From Oscillospiraceae bacterium (GTDB lineage Bacteria > Bacillota > Clostridia > WRLR01): 64,000 bases of DNA. Below the pieces are notes generated by a model. That model saw only the letters and a list, made by a program, of their open reading frames with translations. It was not told the origin of the DNA and searched no databases. The position numbers and the translations under genes were made by a program. Positions within the stretch are counted from its first letter, which is position 1. Every line of letters starts with the position of its first letter. Shown piece after piece: positions 8,309 through 17,366 of this stretch. The stretch is taken from positions 41,813-105,812 of the forward strand of contig WRLR01000001.1 in assembly GCA_009777515.1 (NCBI GenBank), given 5' to 3'.

Positions 8309-9775
8309 ATGCCGGACACATTCGAAACCGGATCCTTCGCGAAGGGCGCGTACGGGGGCAAGGTCCAAGGCCAGGCCCAAGGCCCGGGTCAAGGCCAGGG
8401 CCTTGGGCAAGATAGGGTTCTGGGAGCGTCGGGCGCGCGGCAGGCGCGCGGATACACCGTCAGCGAAATTAACAGGTACATAAACAACCTCATGAAGGCC
8501 AGCCCCGAGCTGCTCGATGTGAGCGTCAGCGGGGAGGTCTCGAACTTCAGGCCGCACTATTCCGGGCACCTCTATTTCACCCTCAAAGACAGCGCCTGCT
8601 CACTGCGCTGCGTCATGTTCCGGGGCGCCGCGTCCAGGCTCCGATTCAAGCTGGAAAACGGCCAGAACATCGTCGCGCGCGGCAGCATATCCGTTTTTGA
8701 GCGCGACGGCCAGTACCAGCTCTATTGCGAGGACATACGCACCGACGGTGTGGGCGATCTATACATTGCATATGAACAGTTGAAGCTAAAACTTTCTGAG
8801 GAAGGCCTGTTCGACCAGCAACGCAAAAAGGCGCTCCCGCTGCTCCCCGGCAGCGTGTGCGTTATTACGTCGCCCACCGGCGCCGTGATACGCGACATAG
8901 TCAACGTCACATCGCGCCGCTTCCCGAGGGCCGTGCTGAAGCTGCTGCCCGTACAGGTGCAGGGCGCCTTGGCCGCTCCGCAGATAGCACGGGCCATAGG
9001 GCTCGTAAACGAGCAGGGGCTGGCGGACGTCATCATTGTCGCGCGGGGCGGGGGCTCCATCGAGGATCTGTGGGCGTTCAACGAGGAAGCCGTCGCGCGC
9101 GCGATAGCGGGCTCCGCCGTCCCCGTCGTGTCGGCCGTAGGCCATGAGACGGACTTCACCATATGCGACTTTGTTTCGGATCTGCGCGCCCCGACGCCTT
9201 CCGCCGCAGCGGAGCTCGTCTTTCCCGAAGCGGCGGCGCTGTGGGGGCGGGTGGACCAGTGCGGGAAGCTGCTGCGCTACGCCCTGCAAAAAAAGAGCGA
9301 ACAGGCGAAGCGCCGTCTGCTACGCTGCATGTCGAGCAGGGTATTTGCCAGGCCCACGTTCATGGTCGACGACGCGCGGATGCGCCTCAATGGCGCGGAG
9401 GAGAAGCTCATGGGCGCGGTGGGCGCGGTGGGCGCGCGCAACGCCGCGAAGGTGGCGCTGTTGTCGGCGAGGCTCGACGCGCTGAGCCCTCTCTCGACGC
9501 TCGCCAGGGGATATGCGGTGGCGACCGGCGTCCCAGGCGGCGAAACGATAAAAAGCATTGCGGACGTCGTTGTCGGGCAGCATATTGCCGTGCGGGTGCG
9601 GGACGGCGCATTGGAATGCAGGGTCGTCGGCATCGACGGCGGCGACGGCGCCGATAAAGAAATCGACGGCGTAGATAAAGACATCAACGGCGGCGGCGGC
9701 GCCAATAAAGACGTCGACGCTGATACCGATAAGGACATCGACGCGGATACCGACAAAGACGCCGGCATCATATAA
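8309..9775 (+). CDS. xseA: Exodeoxyribonuclease VII large subunit, with repeat-rich ends
   Basis: ExoVII degrades single-stranded DNA from either end. The large subunit has an OB-fold domain (about residues 48-145: YTVSEINRYI, VSGEVSNFRPHYSGHLYFTLKD, MFRG) and the catalytic domain (about 150-400: VCVITSPTGAVIRDI, IIVARGGGSIEDLWAFNEE, SAVGHETDFTICDFVSDLRA, PTPSAAAE). The C-terminal part is coiled coil and includes the late motif SPLSTLARGYAV. Odd features: an N-terminal Gly/Gln-rich repeat tract at about residues 15-45 and a C-terminal acidic tail rich in Asp-Lys-Asp repeats (nucleotides about 9640-9772), together some 85 residues not normal for the family. The start abuts nusB; GGGAG precedes the ATG. 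Confidence 0.95.
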   Translation: MPDTFETGSFAKGAYGGKVQGQAQGPGQGQGLGQDRVLGASGARQARGYTVSEINRYINNLMKASPELLDVSVSGEVSNFRPHYSGHLYFTLKDSACSLRCVMFRGAASRLRFKLENGQNIVARGSISVFERDGQYQLYCEDIRTDGVGDLYIAYEQLKLKLSEEGLFDQQRKKALPLLPGSVCVITSPTGAVIRDIVNVTSRRFPRAVLKLLPVQVQGALAAPQIARAIGLVNEQGLADVIIVARGGGSIEDLWAFNEEAVARAIAGSAVPVVSAVGHETDFTICDFVSDLRAPTPSAAAELVFPEAAALWGRVDQCGKLLRYALQKKSEQAKRRLLRCMSSRVFARPTFMVDDARMRLNGAEEKLMGAVGAVGARNAAKVALLSARLDALSPLSTLARGYAVATGVPGGETIKSIADVVVGQHIAVRVRDGALECRVVGIDGGDGADKEIDGVDKDINGGGGANKDVDADTDKDIDADTDKDAGII

Positions 9776-9835
9776 TGGCATAAACCATTTTAGCGGAAAG
9801 GGGCGCGCCTGGCGCAGTGCACCGGGCGAACGCAT

Positions 9836-10069
9836 ATGGCGACAGTTAAAAAGTCTAAGAAGCTCTCGTTTGAAGAAGCCGTCACGGAGTTGGAGGCCAC
9901 AGTGGCCAAGCTCGAGCAGGACGATATATCGCTGGACGAGTCCATCAGCCTGTTCACGAGGGGCGTCGAACTGACCGGCCTGTGCAACGGGATCCTCAAC
10001 GAAATTGAGGGGCGCATTGTAAAGCTCGTAGAGGGGGGCGAAAAGGAAGTCCGGGAGGAACCGCTGTGA
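9836..10069 (+). CDS. xseB: Exodeoxyribonuclease VII small subunit
   Basis: The 77-residue helical protein matches XseB: LSFEEAVTELEATVAKLEQDDISLDESISLFTRGVEL is the family core, a helical hairpin that binds the XseA coiled coil. The start ATG lies 60 bases after xseA. Its end overlaps the ispA GTG start by four bases (GTGA), implying coupled translation. Confidence 0.96.
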   Translation: MATVKKSKKLSFEEAVTELEATVAKLEQDDISLDESISLFTRGVELTGLCNGILNEIEGRIVKLVEGGEKEVREEPL

Positions 10070-10974
10070 CGGCGGGCGCCGACGGCGCGAGGCTCAGCGG
10101 GCATTCATTTAACGGGCGGTACGAAGCGCTAAAGGGCGAGGTGGACGCATACCTTAGCGGTAACCTACCTTCTTTCGAAGCGGAGGGGCACAAGCTTCTG
10201 GGCGAGGCTATGCGCTACAGCGCACTGGCCGGCGGCAAGCGCATCAGGGGCGTGCTTGCGCTGGCGGTGCGCGATCTGCTGGCAGAGGATTGCTTGGCGG
10301 CGCGTGGCGCGATCATACACATTGCAGGGGCTATCGAGTACATACACGCATATTCGCTGATCCACGACGACATGCCCTGCATGGACGACGACGATTTCAG
10401 GCGCGGCAAGCCCTCGTGCCACAAGGTATACGGCGAGGGCATGGCTATGCTCGCGGGGGACGCGCTGTTGAACCTCGCATTTGAAATATTGCTGGACAAG
10501 GCATGCGAGCTGGCGCCACAGGCCCTGAGCGCGCGGTTTGTGTCCGCATCGGCGCTGATAGCCCGCGCCGCCGGCGCCTGTGGGATGGCGGGCGGCCAGG
10601 CCATCGATCTGGGCGCGACTTTTACCGACGAAGCGCGGCTCGACCACATGCACCGCCTCAAAACAGGGAGGCTGTTCGGCGCCGCCGTCCTGGCCCCTGC
10701 CGTCTGTATGGGCGCGGGCGAAGATGAATATAGCGCCCTACGCAGTTACAGCGAGGCCATCGGGCAAGCATTTCAGGTCAGGGACGATCTGTCCGATGCG
10801 GAGGGCGAGGAGGGCACGGACGATCGGCTGAACTATGCAGCCATGTTCGGCGCAGACAGGGCGCGGGAGAAGCTGGCGGCCGCCTGCGACGAGGCCGTCG
10901 GGAGCCTGGGGCGGTTCTCCGGGCGGGCGGATTTTTTGCGCCAGATCGCCCATTTCATCGCTGAAGGGCCATAA
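10066..10974 (+). CDS. ispA: Polyprenyl (farnesyl/geranyl) diphosphate synthase
   Basis: Condenses isopentenyl diphosphate with allylic diphosphates to give geranyl/farnesyl diphosphate. Seen in the 302 residues: GGKRIRGVL (about 56-64), the first Asp-rich motif HDDMPCMDDDDFRRGKP with the bacterial DDxxxxD spacing, GDALLNLAFE, MAGGQAIDLG, HRLKTGRLF and the second Asp-rich motif FQVRDDLSD. GTG start at 10066 overlaps xseB. With dxs just downstream the block supplies isoprenoids through the MEP pathway. Confidence 0.94.
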   Translation: MTAGADGARLSGHSFNGRYEALKGEVDAYLSGNLPSFEAEGHKLLGEAMRYSALAGGKRIRGVLALAVRDLLAEDCLAARGAIIHIAGAIEYIHAYSLIHDDMPCMDDDDFRRGKPSCHKVYGEGMAMLAGDALLNLAFEILLDKACELAPQALSARFVSASALIARAAGACGMAGGQAIDLGATFTDEARLDHMHRLKTGRLFGAAVLAPAVCMGAGEDEYSALRSYSEAIGQAFQVRDDLSDAEGEEGTDDRLNYAAMFGADRAREKLAAACDEAVGSLGRFSGRADFLRQIAHFIAEGP

Positions 10975-10978
10975 CACA

Positions 10979-11100
10979 CGGCAACGCTGTACGCATGGCA
11001 GTGCTGTACGCATGGCAACTCGGAGCGCACGGCAGCACGAAACGCAAGGCAGTGCAGAACGCAAGGCTGCGCGGAATGCATGGCAACGCGGAATGCGCGG
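10979..11100. repeat. Degenerate tandem repeat downstream of ispA
   Basis: About six imperfect units of roughly 20 bases, built on variants of ACGCATGGCAGTGC and GAACGCAAGGC, fill the gap between ispA and the DUF212 gene. No open frame or terminator was recognised in it. Confidence 0.65.
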
Positions 11101-11170
11101 CATTTAATATATAATTGGCAGCATGTTAATTTTATTGGGTGGATCAAAACCGCCCGCATCCCGTATAAAT

Positions 11171-11611
11171 ATGAACTTTATCACAACAATATTTCAAAAC
11201 AAATATATCACGGTGCCGGCCCTGGCTTGGTTCATAGCACAGTCGGCCAAGCTTGTATACTCCCTTATTAAATTTAAGAAACTGGATTTTCGGCTTCTTT
11301 ACGGAACCGGCGGCATGCCGAGCTCTCACACGGGCTATGTCGTCTCGCTGTGCACGGTGATAGGCAAATCCACCGGCGTGGACTCGGCGGCGTTCGGCCT
11401 GTCGTTTGCGTTCGCCCTGGTCGTGATGATCGACGCAGCGGGGGTGCGGCAGGCGGCAGGGAAGCATGCAAGGCTGCTAAACACGCTGATGTCCACGCAT
11501 TTCCCCGGCGATGCGTTCAACGAGCGGCTCAAAGAACTGATTGGACACAAGCCGCTGGAGGTTCTCATCGGGGCGATTCTGGGCGTATTGACCGGGGCGC
11601 TGCTTGGCTGA
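11171..11611 (+). CDS. Divergent PAP2 family (DUF212, YuiD-like) membrane protein
   Basis: About 146 residues with hydrophobic segments near ITVPALAWFIAQSAKLVYS, GYVVSLCTVIG, FGLSFAFALVVMIDA and a C-terminal LEVLIGAILGVLTGALLG. The signature TGGMPSSHTG (PAP2-type phosphatase motif with the SxSH-like core) and MIDAAGVRQAAGKHA match the family. Members are predicted membrane phosphatases of unknown substrate, commonly next to ispA/dxs genes; a role on prenyl or lipid phosphates is inference. An ATG at 11123 gives a longer form; I chose 11171 because family homology begins there. Confidence 0.85.
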   Translation: MNFITTIFQNKYITVPALAWFIAQSAKLVYSLIKFKKLDFRLLYGTGGMPSSHTGYVVSLCTVIGKSTGVDSAAFGLSFAFALVVMIDAAGVRQAAGKHARLLNTLMSTHFPGDAFNERLKELIGHKPLEVLIGAILGVLTGALLG

Positions 11612-11665
11612 CGTAGCGCTGATTGGTTGATGCGGCTCCAATATGGTAAAATACCTATAGATAAA

Positions 11666-13849
11666 ATGAATAAACTACTAGACACGATCCGCTTGCCGGA
11701 CGATATAAAAGACATGCGGCCTGATGCGTTGCGCCTGCTGGCCGCCGAGATACGCGAGCTGCTTGTGGCGACGGTGCTGCAGACAGGGGGGCACCTGGCC
11801 TCGAACCTGGGGGTCGTGGAGCTGACGCTGGCCCTTTTCAAGGTGTTCGATTTCCCCCGCGATAAAATAGTTTGGGACGTTGGGCACCAGGCCTATGTCT
11901 ACAAGATACTCAGCGGCCGGAAGGACCGGTTCGCGACGCTCAGGCAGGAGGGCGGGCTGTCCGGCTTCCCCAAAAGGGAGGAGGGGCCGTTCGACGCATT
12001 TAATACAGGGCACAGCAGCACGTCCATTTCTGCTGCGCTCGGCATAGCCCGCGCGCGCGATTTCTGCGGTGGGGCGTACAATGTGGTCGCCGTCACCGGT
12101 GACGGCGCGCTGACCGGAGGTTTGTGTTATGAGGCGATGAACGACGCTGGGCGCTCCGAAACCGAGCTGATCGTCATCCTGAACGACAACACCATGTCCA
12201 TATCGCACAATGTCGGCAGCGTCTCAAGGCACCTCAACCGGATCCGCTCCCTCCCTCTGTATTTTTCGATAAGAGACGATATCAACTCCTCGCTCAACAG
12301 CGTGCCGGTCGTCGGCAAGCCCCTGGCTTCATTCATATCGAAAGTGAAAAGCCTGATCAAGTTCGCGATTATACCCGGCATGCTCTTTGAGGAACTGGGG
12401 TTTCGCTATATAGGGCCCGTGGACGGCCACAACATCGGCGAGCTGGTACGGATTTTGAGCGGCGTGTCCGGTATGCGCGGGCCCGTACTTGTGCATGTGC
12501 TGACGAAAAAGGGGATGGGCTACCCGCGCGCGGAGTCCGACCCGCAAAAGTACCACGGAGTGGCCCCGAATGGCGCGGGACGGGCGGCGGGGGGCGGCGA
12601 GGCTGTGGCTATCGGCGAGGGCTGCGATGCTGCAGTAGGCGTCGGCGCGGCGGCGGAGGACAGCTACGGCGCAGCTGCGGCGGGAGGCGGCGAGGGCTGT
12701 GAGGCTACTGTGGGCGGCGGCACGGCTTCGACAGCCGGTAAAGGCGCCACACCAAAGGGCGCGGCCAGCTTTTCACATGTGTTCGGCGAAGAGATGGTAA
12801 AGCACGCGTTGTCCGATCCCACGGTCGTCGCCATATCGGCCGCTATGACAGACGGGACGGGGCTTAGCGGCTTTGCCGAAAAATGCCCCAAGCAGTTTTA
12901 TGACGTCGGCATTGCTGAGCAGCACGCGCTGACGCTCGCGGCGGGCATGGCGCTGAACGGCCTGAAGCCCGTAGCGGCGCTCTATTCCACATTCTTGCAA
13001 CGGGCGTACGACCAAGCGCTTCATGACATATGCATGCAAAACGCCCATGTCGTCCTCGCCATCGACAGGGCCGGCGTCGTGGGCGAGGACGGCGAGACTC
13101 ACCAAGGCATATACGACATCGCGTTTTTACGGCACATGCCCAATATCACAATCATGGCGCCTGCGCACGATCAAGAACTACGCGAGATGCTGCGCTTCGC
13201 CCTGTATGAAGCATCGGGGCCCGCAGCACTGCGCTACCCCAAGGGGATATGCACACAGGGCGCGATAATGTCTAAACTGAAACAGATCAGTAAATTAGGC
13301 AGTAGCGGCGGCAACAGTAGCGGCGACAATGGCGGCAACAGTAGCGGCGACGGCGACGACAGCAGCGGAAGCAGTGTCGGTGACAACAGCAGTGGAGACA
13401 GCGGCGGTGGCATTAATGACGGCGCTCTGGTTGCGGGCCGGGGGGAGCTGCTCCTACAGGGGGGCGACATAACCATCGTTTCCGTCGGGACCATGCTGAG
13501 CGCAGCGCTGGACGCGTCCATGCGGCTAGTGGAGCAGGGAGTCGGCGTGGAGCTCATCTCCGCGAGGTTCATAAAGCCATTTGATGCGGAACTTATAACC
13601 GCGTCCATAGCAAAGACCGGGAGGCTGCTGGTAGCGGAGGACGGCTGCGCCGCAGGCGGCTTTGGGGGCGCCATTGCGGAACGCCTTTCTGGCATCGCAT
13701 GCCATGCGCGTTACTGCGGGCTGCCCGACGCGCCAATCCCCCAGGGCGGGCGAGATTCCATCATGCGAAAATACGGCCTGGACGGGGACGGCCTGTACTC
13801 GGCGGCGCAAATCCTGCTGGAGAAAAAATTGGAGGCGCAGCCACGCTAA
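11666..13849 (+). CDS. dxs: 1-deoxy-D-xylulose-5-phosphate synthase with two low-complexity inserts
   Basis: Dxs joins pyruvate and glyceraldehyde 3-phosphate, first step of the MEP pathway, using thiamine diphosphate. Seen: GHQAYVYKILSGR and the ThDP-binding GDGALTGGLCYEAMN in the N-domain, IAEQHALTLAAGMA and AIDRAGVVGEDGETHQGIYD in the transketolase-like middle, and a C-terminal domain ending near GLPDAPIPQGGRDS. At about 727 residues it is roughly 100 longer than usual because of an Ala/Gly-rich insert between the N and middle domains (about 12568-12765) and a Ser/Gly/Asp/Asn insert before the C domain (about 13294-13437). The start is chosen by homology (MNKLLDTIRLP); an ATG at 11630 is possible. 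Confidence 0.95.
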   Translation: MNKLLDTIRLPDDIKDMRPDALRLLAAEIRELLVATVLQTGGHLASNLGVVELTLALFKVFDFPRDKIVWDVGHQAYVYKILSGRKDRFATLRQEGGLSGFPKREEGPFDAFNTGHSSTSISAALGIARARDFCGGAYNVVAVTGDGALTGGLCYEAMNDAGRSETELIVILNDNTMSISHNVGSVSRHLNRIRSLPLYFSIRDDINSSLNSVPVVGKPLASFISKVKSLIKFAIIPGMLFEELGFRYIGPVDGHNIGELVRILSGVSGMRGPVLVHVLTKKGMGYPRAESDPQKYHGVAPNGAGRAAGGGEAVAIGEGCDAAVGVGAAAEDSYGAAAAGGGEGCEATVGGGTASTAGKGATPKGAASFSHVFGEEMVKHALSDPTVVAISAAMTDGTGLSGFAEKCPKQFYDVGIAEQHALTLAAGMALNGLKPVAALYSTFLQRAYDQALHDICMQNAHVVLAIDRAGVVGEDGETHQGIYDIAFLRHMPNITIMAPAHDQELREMLRFALYEASGPAALRYPKGICTQGAIMSKLKQISKLGSSGGNSSGDNGGNSSGDGDDSSGSSVGDNSSGDSGGGINDGALVAGRGELLLQGGDITIVSVGTMLSAALDASMRLVEQGVGVELISARFIKPFDAELITASIAKTGRLLVAEDGCAAGGFGGAIAERLSGIACHARYCGLPDAPIPQGGRDSIMRKYGLDGDGLYSAAQILLEKKLEAQPR

Positions 13850-13878
13850 GATAGTAGGTTCCCATGATTAAATTTATA

Positions 13879-13908
13879 TTTACATGGTATACATGCTTGT
13901 GTTAGAAT
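13879..13908 (+). promoter_or_regulatory. Predicted promoter of rplS
   Basis: TTTACA (13879-13884) lies 18 bases before TAGAAT (13903-13908), about 55 bases before the rplS ATG. Confidence 0.5.
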
Positions 13909-13963
13909 GAACTTCGTGTTTTGCTGTTGGTGACGGAGTATTTTGTCAGAAAGGGTGACATTT

Positions 13964-14653
13964 ATGATAGATTATATCAAAATGGTCGAACAGGAGCAGT
14001 TGAGGACGGATTTGCCCAACATCGCCATCGGCGATTATGTTCGCGTGCATTTAAAAGTCAGAGAAGGTACGCGCGAGCGTATACAGGTATTTGAAGGCAC
14101 CATCATCGCAAGGAAGTCCGGGGGCCTGAAAGAGACGATCACAGTGCGCCGCCTCTCATACGGGGTCGGCGTGGAGCGCGTGCTCCCGCTGCATTCGCCC
14201 AGGATCAGCCGGATAGAAATAGTGCGCAGGGGCAAGATACGCCGCGCGAAGCTGTACTATCTGCGCGACAGGGTGGGCAAGGCCGCCAGGGTCAAGGAGC
14301 GTCTAGAACTGCGAGATTCCAAAAAGTCGCTGGCCGCTGCGGCGGCGGCGGCGGAGGCCGCTGCGGCTGCCGCGCAAGCTGCGGCGGAAACGGAGGCCGC
14401 TGCGCAAGCGGTTGCGGCCGACGAGCTGGCTGCGGAAGAGGCGGCGTCGAATGTCGCCTCGGCGGAAGCGGATGTCGCGGCTGAGCTTGACGATATCATG
14501 ACCGAAGTGGAAGCCGACGTCGCCGATGGTGAATCGGCTGCAGGCGAGGCGGAAGCGGATGAAGCTGCCGATGCGCAAGCGGATGCAGATACAGATACGG
14601 GAACGGCTGCGGCAGAGACAGCAGCGGCGCTGGACGACATCACAGAAGCCTAG
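13964..14653 (+). CDS. rplS: 50S ribosomal protein L19 with long Ala/Glu/Asp-rich tail
   Basis: L19 sits at the 30S-50S interface. Residues 1-115 are a normal L19: [55 protein letters not shown] and [20 protein letters not shown]. After RDSKKSL the protein continues for about 108 residues made almost only of Ala, Glu, Asp, plus a few Thr, Ser and Val, strongly acidic. The normal family length is about 115. The ATG at 13964 is chosen because AAGGGTGA lies just upstream; a TTG at 13943 is unlikely. Confidence 0.95.
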   Translation: MIDYIKMVEQEQLRTDLPNIAIGDYVRVHLKVREGTRERIQVFEGTIIARKSGGLKETITVRRLSYGVGVERVLPLHSPRISRIEIVRRGKIRRAKLYYLRDRVGKAARVKERLELRDSKKSLAAAAAAAEAAAAAAQAAAETEAAAQAVAADELAAEEAASNVASAEADVAAELDDIMTEVEADVADGESAAGEAEADEAADAQADADTDTGTAAAETAAALDDITEA

Positions 14654-14686
14654 GGAGCGCGGCGGTAGAAGCCTCGAAGATATAGT

Positions 14687-15556
14687 TTGCACAGGCATAT
14701 TAACTGCATAGCACATAATTCAAGCGAAGGTCGGCTGCTGATCGGCGATGCGTTCACCGCTATCGTCGACTGTGGCATGGCCTTTTGTGCGGGCGGGACA
14801 ATCGGCGCGGTAAAAGAAGCGCTCAACGGCAGGCCGCTGGACTATGTCCTATTGACCCATACGCATTACGATCATGTCGGCGCCCTGCCGTATTTCAGGG
14901 ACGAATGGCCTTCCTTACGCCTGGTGACATGCGCCGTCGGTGCGGCTGCGCTGCAGAAAGAAACGCCGCGCAGGGTGATACGCGAGTTGGCCCATGCCGC
15001 CGCCGGATGGTTCGGCGTCGATGCAAGCTTTACATATTCGGACGACGCGTTCCGCGCCGATATCATCGTTAAAGAGGGCGATATCGTAGAGCTAGGGGGG
15101 ATTTCCGCCCATGTGATGGAGACCCCGGGCCACACCAGGGACTCGCTGTGCTACAAAGTGCCGGAGCTGGACCTGCTCATGCTCAACGAAACGCCGGGCG
15201 TCCTGATGCCCGACGGCAGTATGTACCCATGCTATTTGACAGGCTTCGGCGACACGATGGAATCGATAAAAAAATGCCGCGCCTCCCGTTGCAAGGTGCT
15301 CTCGCTGCCGCACAGGGGCGTTGTGGGCGACGATGAAACGCTGGATTACTTTGATAAAGCTGAAGACGTAAACAATCGCTGCCACGATCTCATCCTGGGC
15401 ATGCTTGGGAGAGGATGCGGCGAGGCCGAAATAATACAGGCCATATGCGAGAAGTATTTGAGCGGTGTGCTTTTGACGTTCCAGCCAAGGGAAGCGTTCG
15501 AAGCGAACGCGAGGGCGATATATACCTGTACCAAGCGCGAAATAACCAATGTCTGA
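14687..15556 (+). CDS. Metallo-beta-lactamase fold hydrolase
   Basis: The 289-residue protein has the metal motif THTHYDHVGA (HxHxDH), a later histidine in METPGHTRDSLCY and another in LPHRG, so most metal ligands are present. The usual bridging aspartate position reads MLNETPGV, as in a subgroup of Firmicutes MBL proteins. The substrate is unknown; glyoxalase II-like thioester hydrolysis is one possibility. TTG start at 14687 fits the reading frame but has only a weak ribosome site. The end overlaps rbgA by eight bases. Such a gene is not part of the Bacillus rplS-rbgA pair. Confidence 0.85.
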   Translation: MHRHINCIAHNSSEGRLLIGDAFTAIVDCGMAFCAGGTIGAVKEALNGRPLDYVLLTHTHYDHVGALPYFRDEWPSLRLVTCAVGAAALQKETPRRVIRELAHAAAGWFGVDASFTYSDDAFRADIIVKEGDIVELGGISAHVMETPGHTRDSLCYKVPELDLLMLNETPGVLMPDGSMYPCYLTGFGDTMESIKKCRASRCKVLSLPHRGVVGDDETLDYFDKAEDVNNRCHDLILGMLGRGCGEAEIIQAICEKYLSGVLLTFQPREAFEANARAIYTCTKREITNV

Positions 15557-16511
15557 CATTCAATGGTTTCCCGGCCACATGGCCAAGACAGGCCGGGAGC
15601 TGATGGAAATGGCGAGCCTCGCGGACATAGTGCTGGAGGTGCTGGACGCAAGGATACCGAGGAGCAGCGCCAACCCGGATTTTGACAAAATATTCACCGG
15701 GCGCAGGCGACTGACTGTACTTAACAAATCGGACCTGGCTGACCCGGCGCGGTCCGAGCTCTGGGGGCGCTTCTTTGGCAGGTGCGGCCGGGACGCCGTG
15801 TTTACGAATGCCCAGAGGGGCGACGGCATACCGCAAATAAGGGCGATGCTGCGTAAAACCGGCGAGGGCAAGGCGCAAAAGCAGGCCGGCCGCGGCGTCG
15901 TGAGTCGGCCCGTGCGGGCAATTGTAGCCGGGATACCGAACTCGGGGAAATCGCTGCTGATCAACAGCCTGGCGTCAAAGGCGACGGCGAAAACGGGCGA
16001 CAGGCCCGGTGTCACGCGGCGCAGGCAGTGGATCAGGGTCGGCGGCAACATAGAGCTGCTCGATACGCCCGGGGTGCTGTGGCCAAAGTTCATTGACGAA
16101 CAGGCCGCCCTGCACCTGGCCTATACGGGGGCGATCAGGGACGAGGTGTATGACACGATCGAAGTGGCGGAAAAGCTGCTTTCGTCCCTGTGCGTCAGTT
16201 ATATGCCATTGGTTGAAAAGCGGTACGGCGACATGGCGGATATATCCGGTAGCGAAGGTCATGGCCCTAGCCCAGGCCCAGGCCCAAGCCCAGACCCAGG
16301 CGAAGGCCCAGGCCCAAGCGAAGGCCCAGGCCCAAGCGAAGACCCAGGCTCGGGCCCGGGCCCGGGCAATTACCCATTGCTGGATAGGGTCGGCAGGAGA
16401 CGCGGCTTTTTGATGAGGGGCGGGCATATCGACTATGAGCGCTCCGCAGCGATTGTTTTAGACGAGTTCCGTGCGGCGAAACTGGGCCGAATTACATTAG
16501 AATTACCGTAA
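15549..16511 (+). CDS. rbgA: Ribosome biogenesis GTPase A (YlqF)
   Basis: RbgA is a circularly permuted GTPase needed for late 50S assembly. The N-terminal IQWFPGHMAKTGREL is typical, followed in permuted order by G4 LNKSD, G1 GIPNSGKS, and G3 DTPGV. A C-terminal ANTAR-like helical region completes the fold. Between about nucleotides 16255 and 16372 there is a Gly-Pro-Ser repeat insert (GPGPSE-type units built from a 12-base DNA repeat) inside the C-terminal domain, about 38 residues, not usual in the family. The ATG overlaps the MBL gene end. Confidence 0.95.
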   Translation: MSDIQWFPGHMAKTGRELMEMASLADIVLEVLDARIPRSSANPDFDKIFTGRRRLTVLNKSDLADPARSELWGRFFGRCGRDAVFTNAQRGDGIPQIRAMLRKTGEGKAQKQAGRGVVSRPVRAIVAGIPNSGKSLLINSLASKATAKTGDRPGVTRRRQWIRVGGNIELLDTPGVLWPKFIDEQAALHLAYTGAIRDEVYDTIEVAEKLLSSLCVSYMPLVEKRYGDMADISGSEGHGPSPGPGPSPDPGEGPGPSEGPGPSEDPGSGPGPGNYPLLDRVGRRRGFLMRGGHIDYERSAAIVLDEFRAAKLGRITLELP

Positions 16512-16606
16512 TCAATACATCTTTATTTTAATATTAATTCCGTAAAGTTAAATACCGATAAAATTATATGGGCGTTCTTTGCCGTGCGCCCAGAAATGGT
16601 TTTTAT

Positions 16607-17227
16607 ATGGACAGCGACGAAATTATGCGCCTGGACGCCATGATGGCGTATGAGCGGGCGGCTGCGGGACAGGGCTATCGGCTGGTTGCCGGCATCGACG
16701 AGGTTGGCAGGGGGCCGCTGGCGGGGCCTGTGGTATCGGCGGCGGTGATTTTGCCGGAGCGCTACTACCTTGAAGGGCTCAACGACTCAAAGAAGCTCAC
16801 GGCCAGGGCCCGTGACAGGCTATGCCTGCGCATCGCACAGGACGCTGTCGCCTGGGGCGTGGGGCTCTGCGATTCACGGGAGATCGATGAGATTAATATC
16901 CTGAACGCGACCATTTTGAGCATGGAACGGGCAGTCGGCGCGATGGGAACGCAGCCCGATTTTCTGCTCATTGACGCGGTTTCGCTAAAAAACATGCGCA
17001 TGCCGCAAAAAAGCATCATAAAGGGCGACGCGCTCAGCATATCCATTGCGGCAGCATCGGTCATTGCCAAAGTGACAAGGGACAGGATGATGGCGATCTA
17101 CGACAGCCGCTACCCCGGCTATAACTTTGTCAAGCACAAGGGCTACGGGACCCGGGAGCACATGAATAAAATAAACGAGTTGGGCATGTGTCCCATACAT
17201 CGCGCCACATTTTGCCACATTGTTTAA
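16607..17227 (+). CDS. rnhB: Ribonuclease HII
   Basis: RNase HII cleaves RNA in RNA-DNA hybrids and at single ribonucleotides. Seen: AGIDEVGRGPLAGPVVSAAV with catalytic D and E, LNDSKKLT, DFLLIDAV with another catalytic Asp, and IAAASVIAKVTRDRMM. The C-terminal GYGTREH and MCPIHRATF are typical. About 206 residues. The start is chosen at the ATG at 16607; an upstream start at 16568 is possible. The AT-rich 95 bases after rbgA may hold a promoter but no clear hexamer pair was seen. Confidence 0.95.
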   Translation: MDSDEIMRLDAMMAYERAAAGQGYRLVAGIDEVGRGPLAGPVVSAAVILPERYYLEGLNDSKKLTARARDRLCLRIAQDAVAWGVGLCDSREIDEINILNATILSMERAVGAMGTQPDFLLIDAVSLKNMRMPQKSIIKGDALSISIAAASVIAKVTRDRMMAIYDSRYPGYNFVKHKGYGTREHMNKINELGMCPIHRATFCHIV

Positions 17228-17354
17228 AGATACGATGCGTTATGACACTATAGATGAGAGATACTATGCGTTAAGAAACTATGGTTTGAAGATAATATGC
17301 GTTAAGACACTATAACACTATAGATTAAAGATAATTTTGTTAAGACACTTTCGG
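17226..17354. repeat. Four imperfect tandem copies of a ~32-base AT-rich repeat
   Basis: Units begin at about 17226, 17257, 17289 and 17327, each built on AAGATAATATGCGTTAAGACACTATA. The third carries a short internal duplication. They fill the gap between rnhB and the FliK-like gene. Confidence 0.8.
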
Positions 17355-17366
17355 TCAGGTTTTCAC

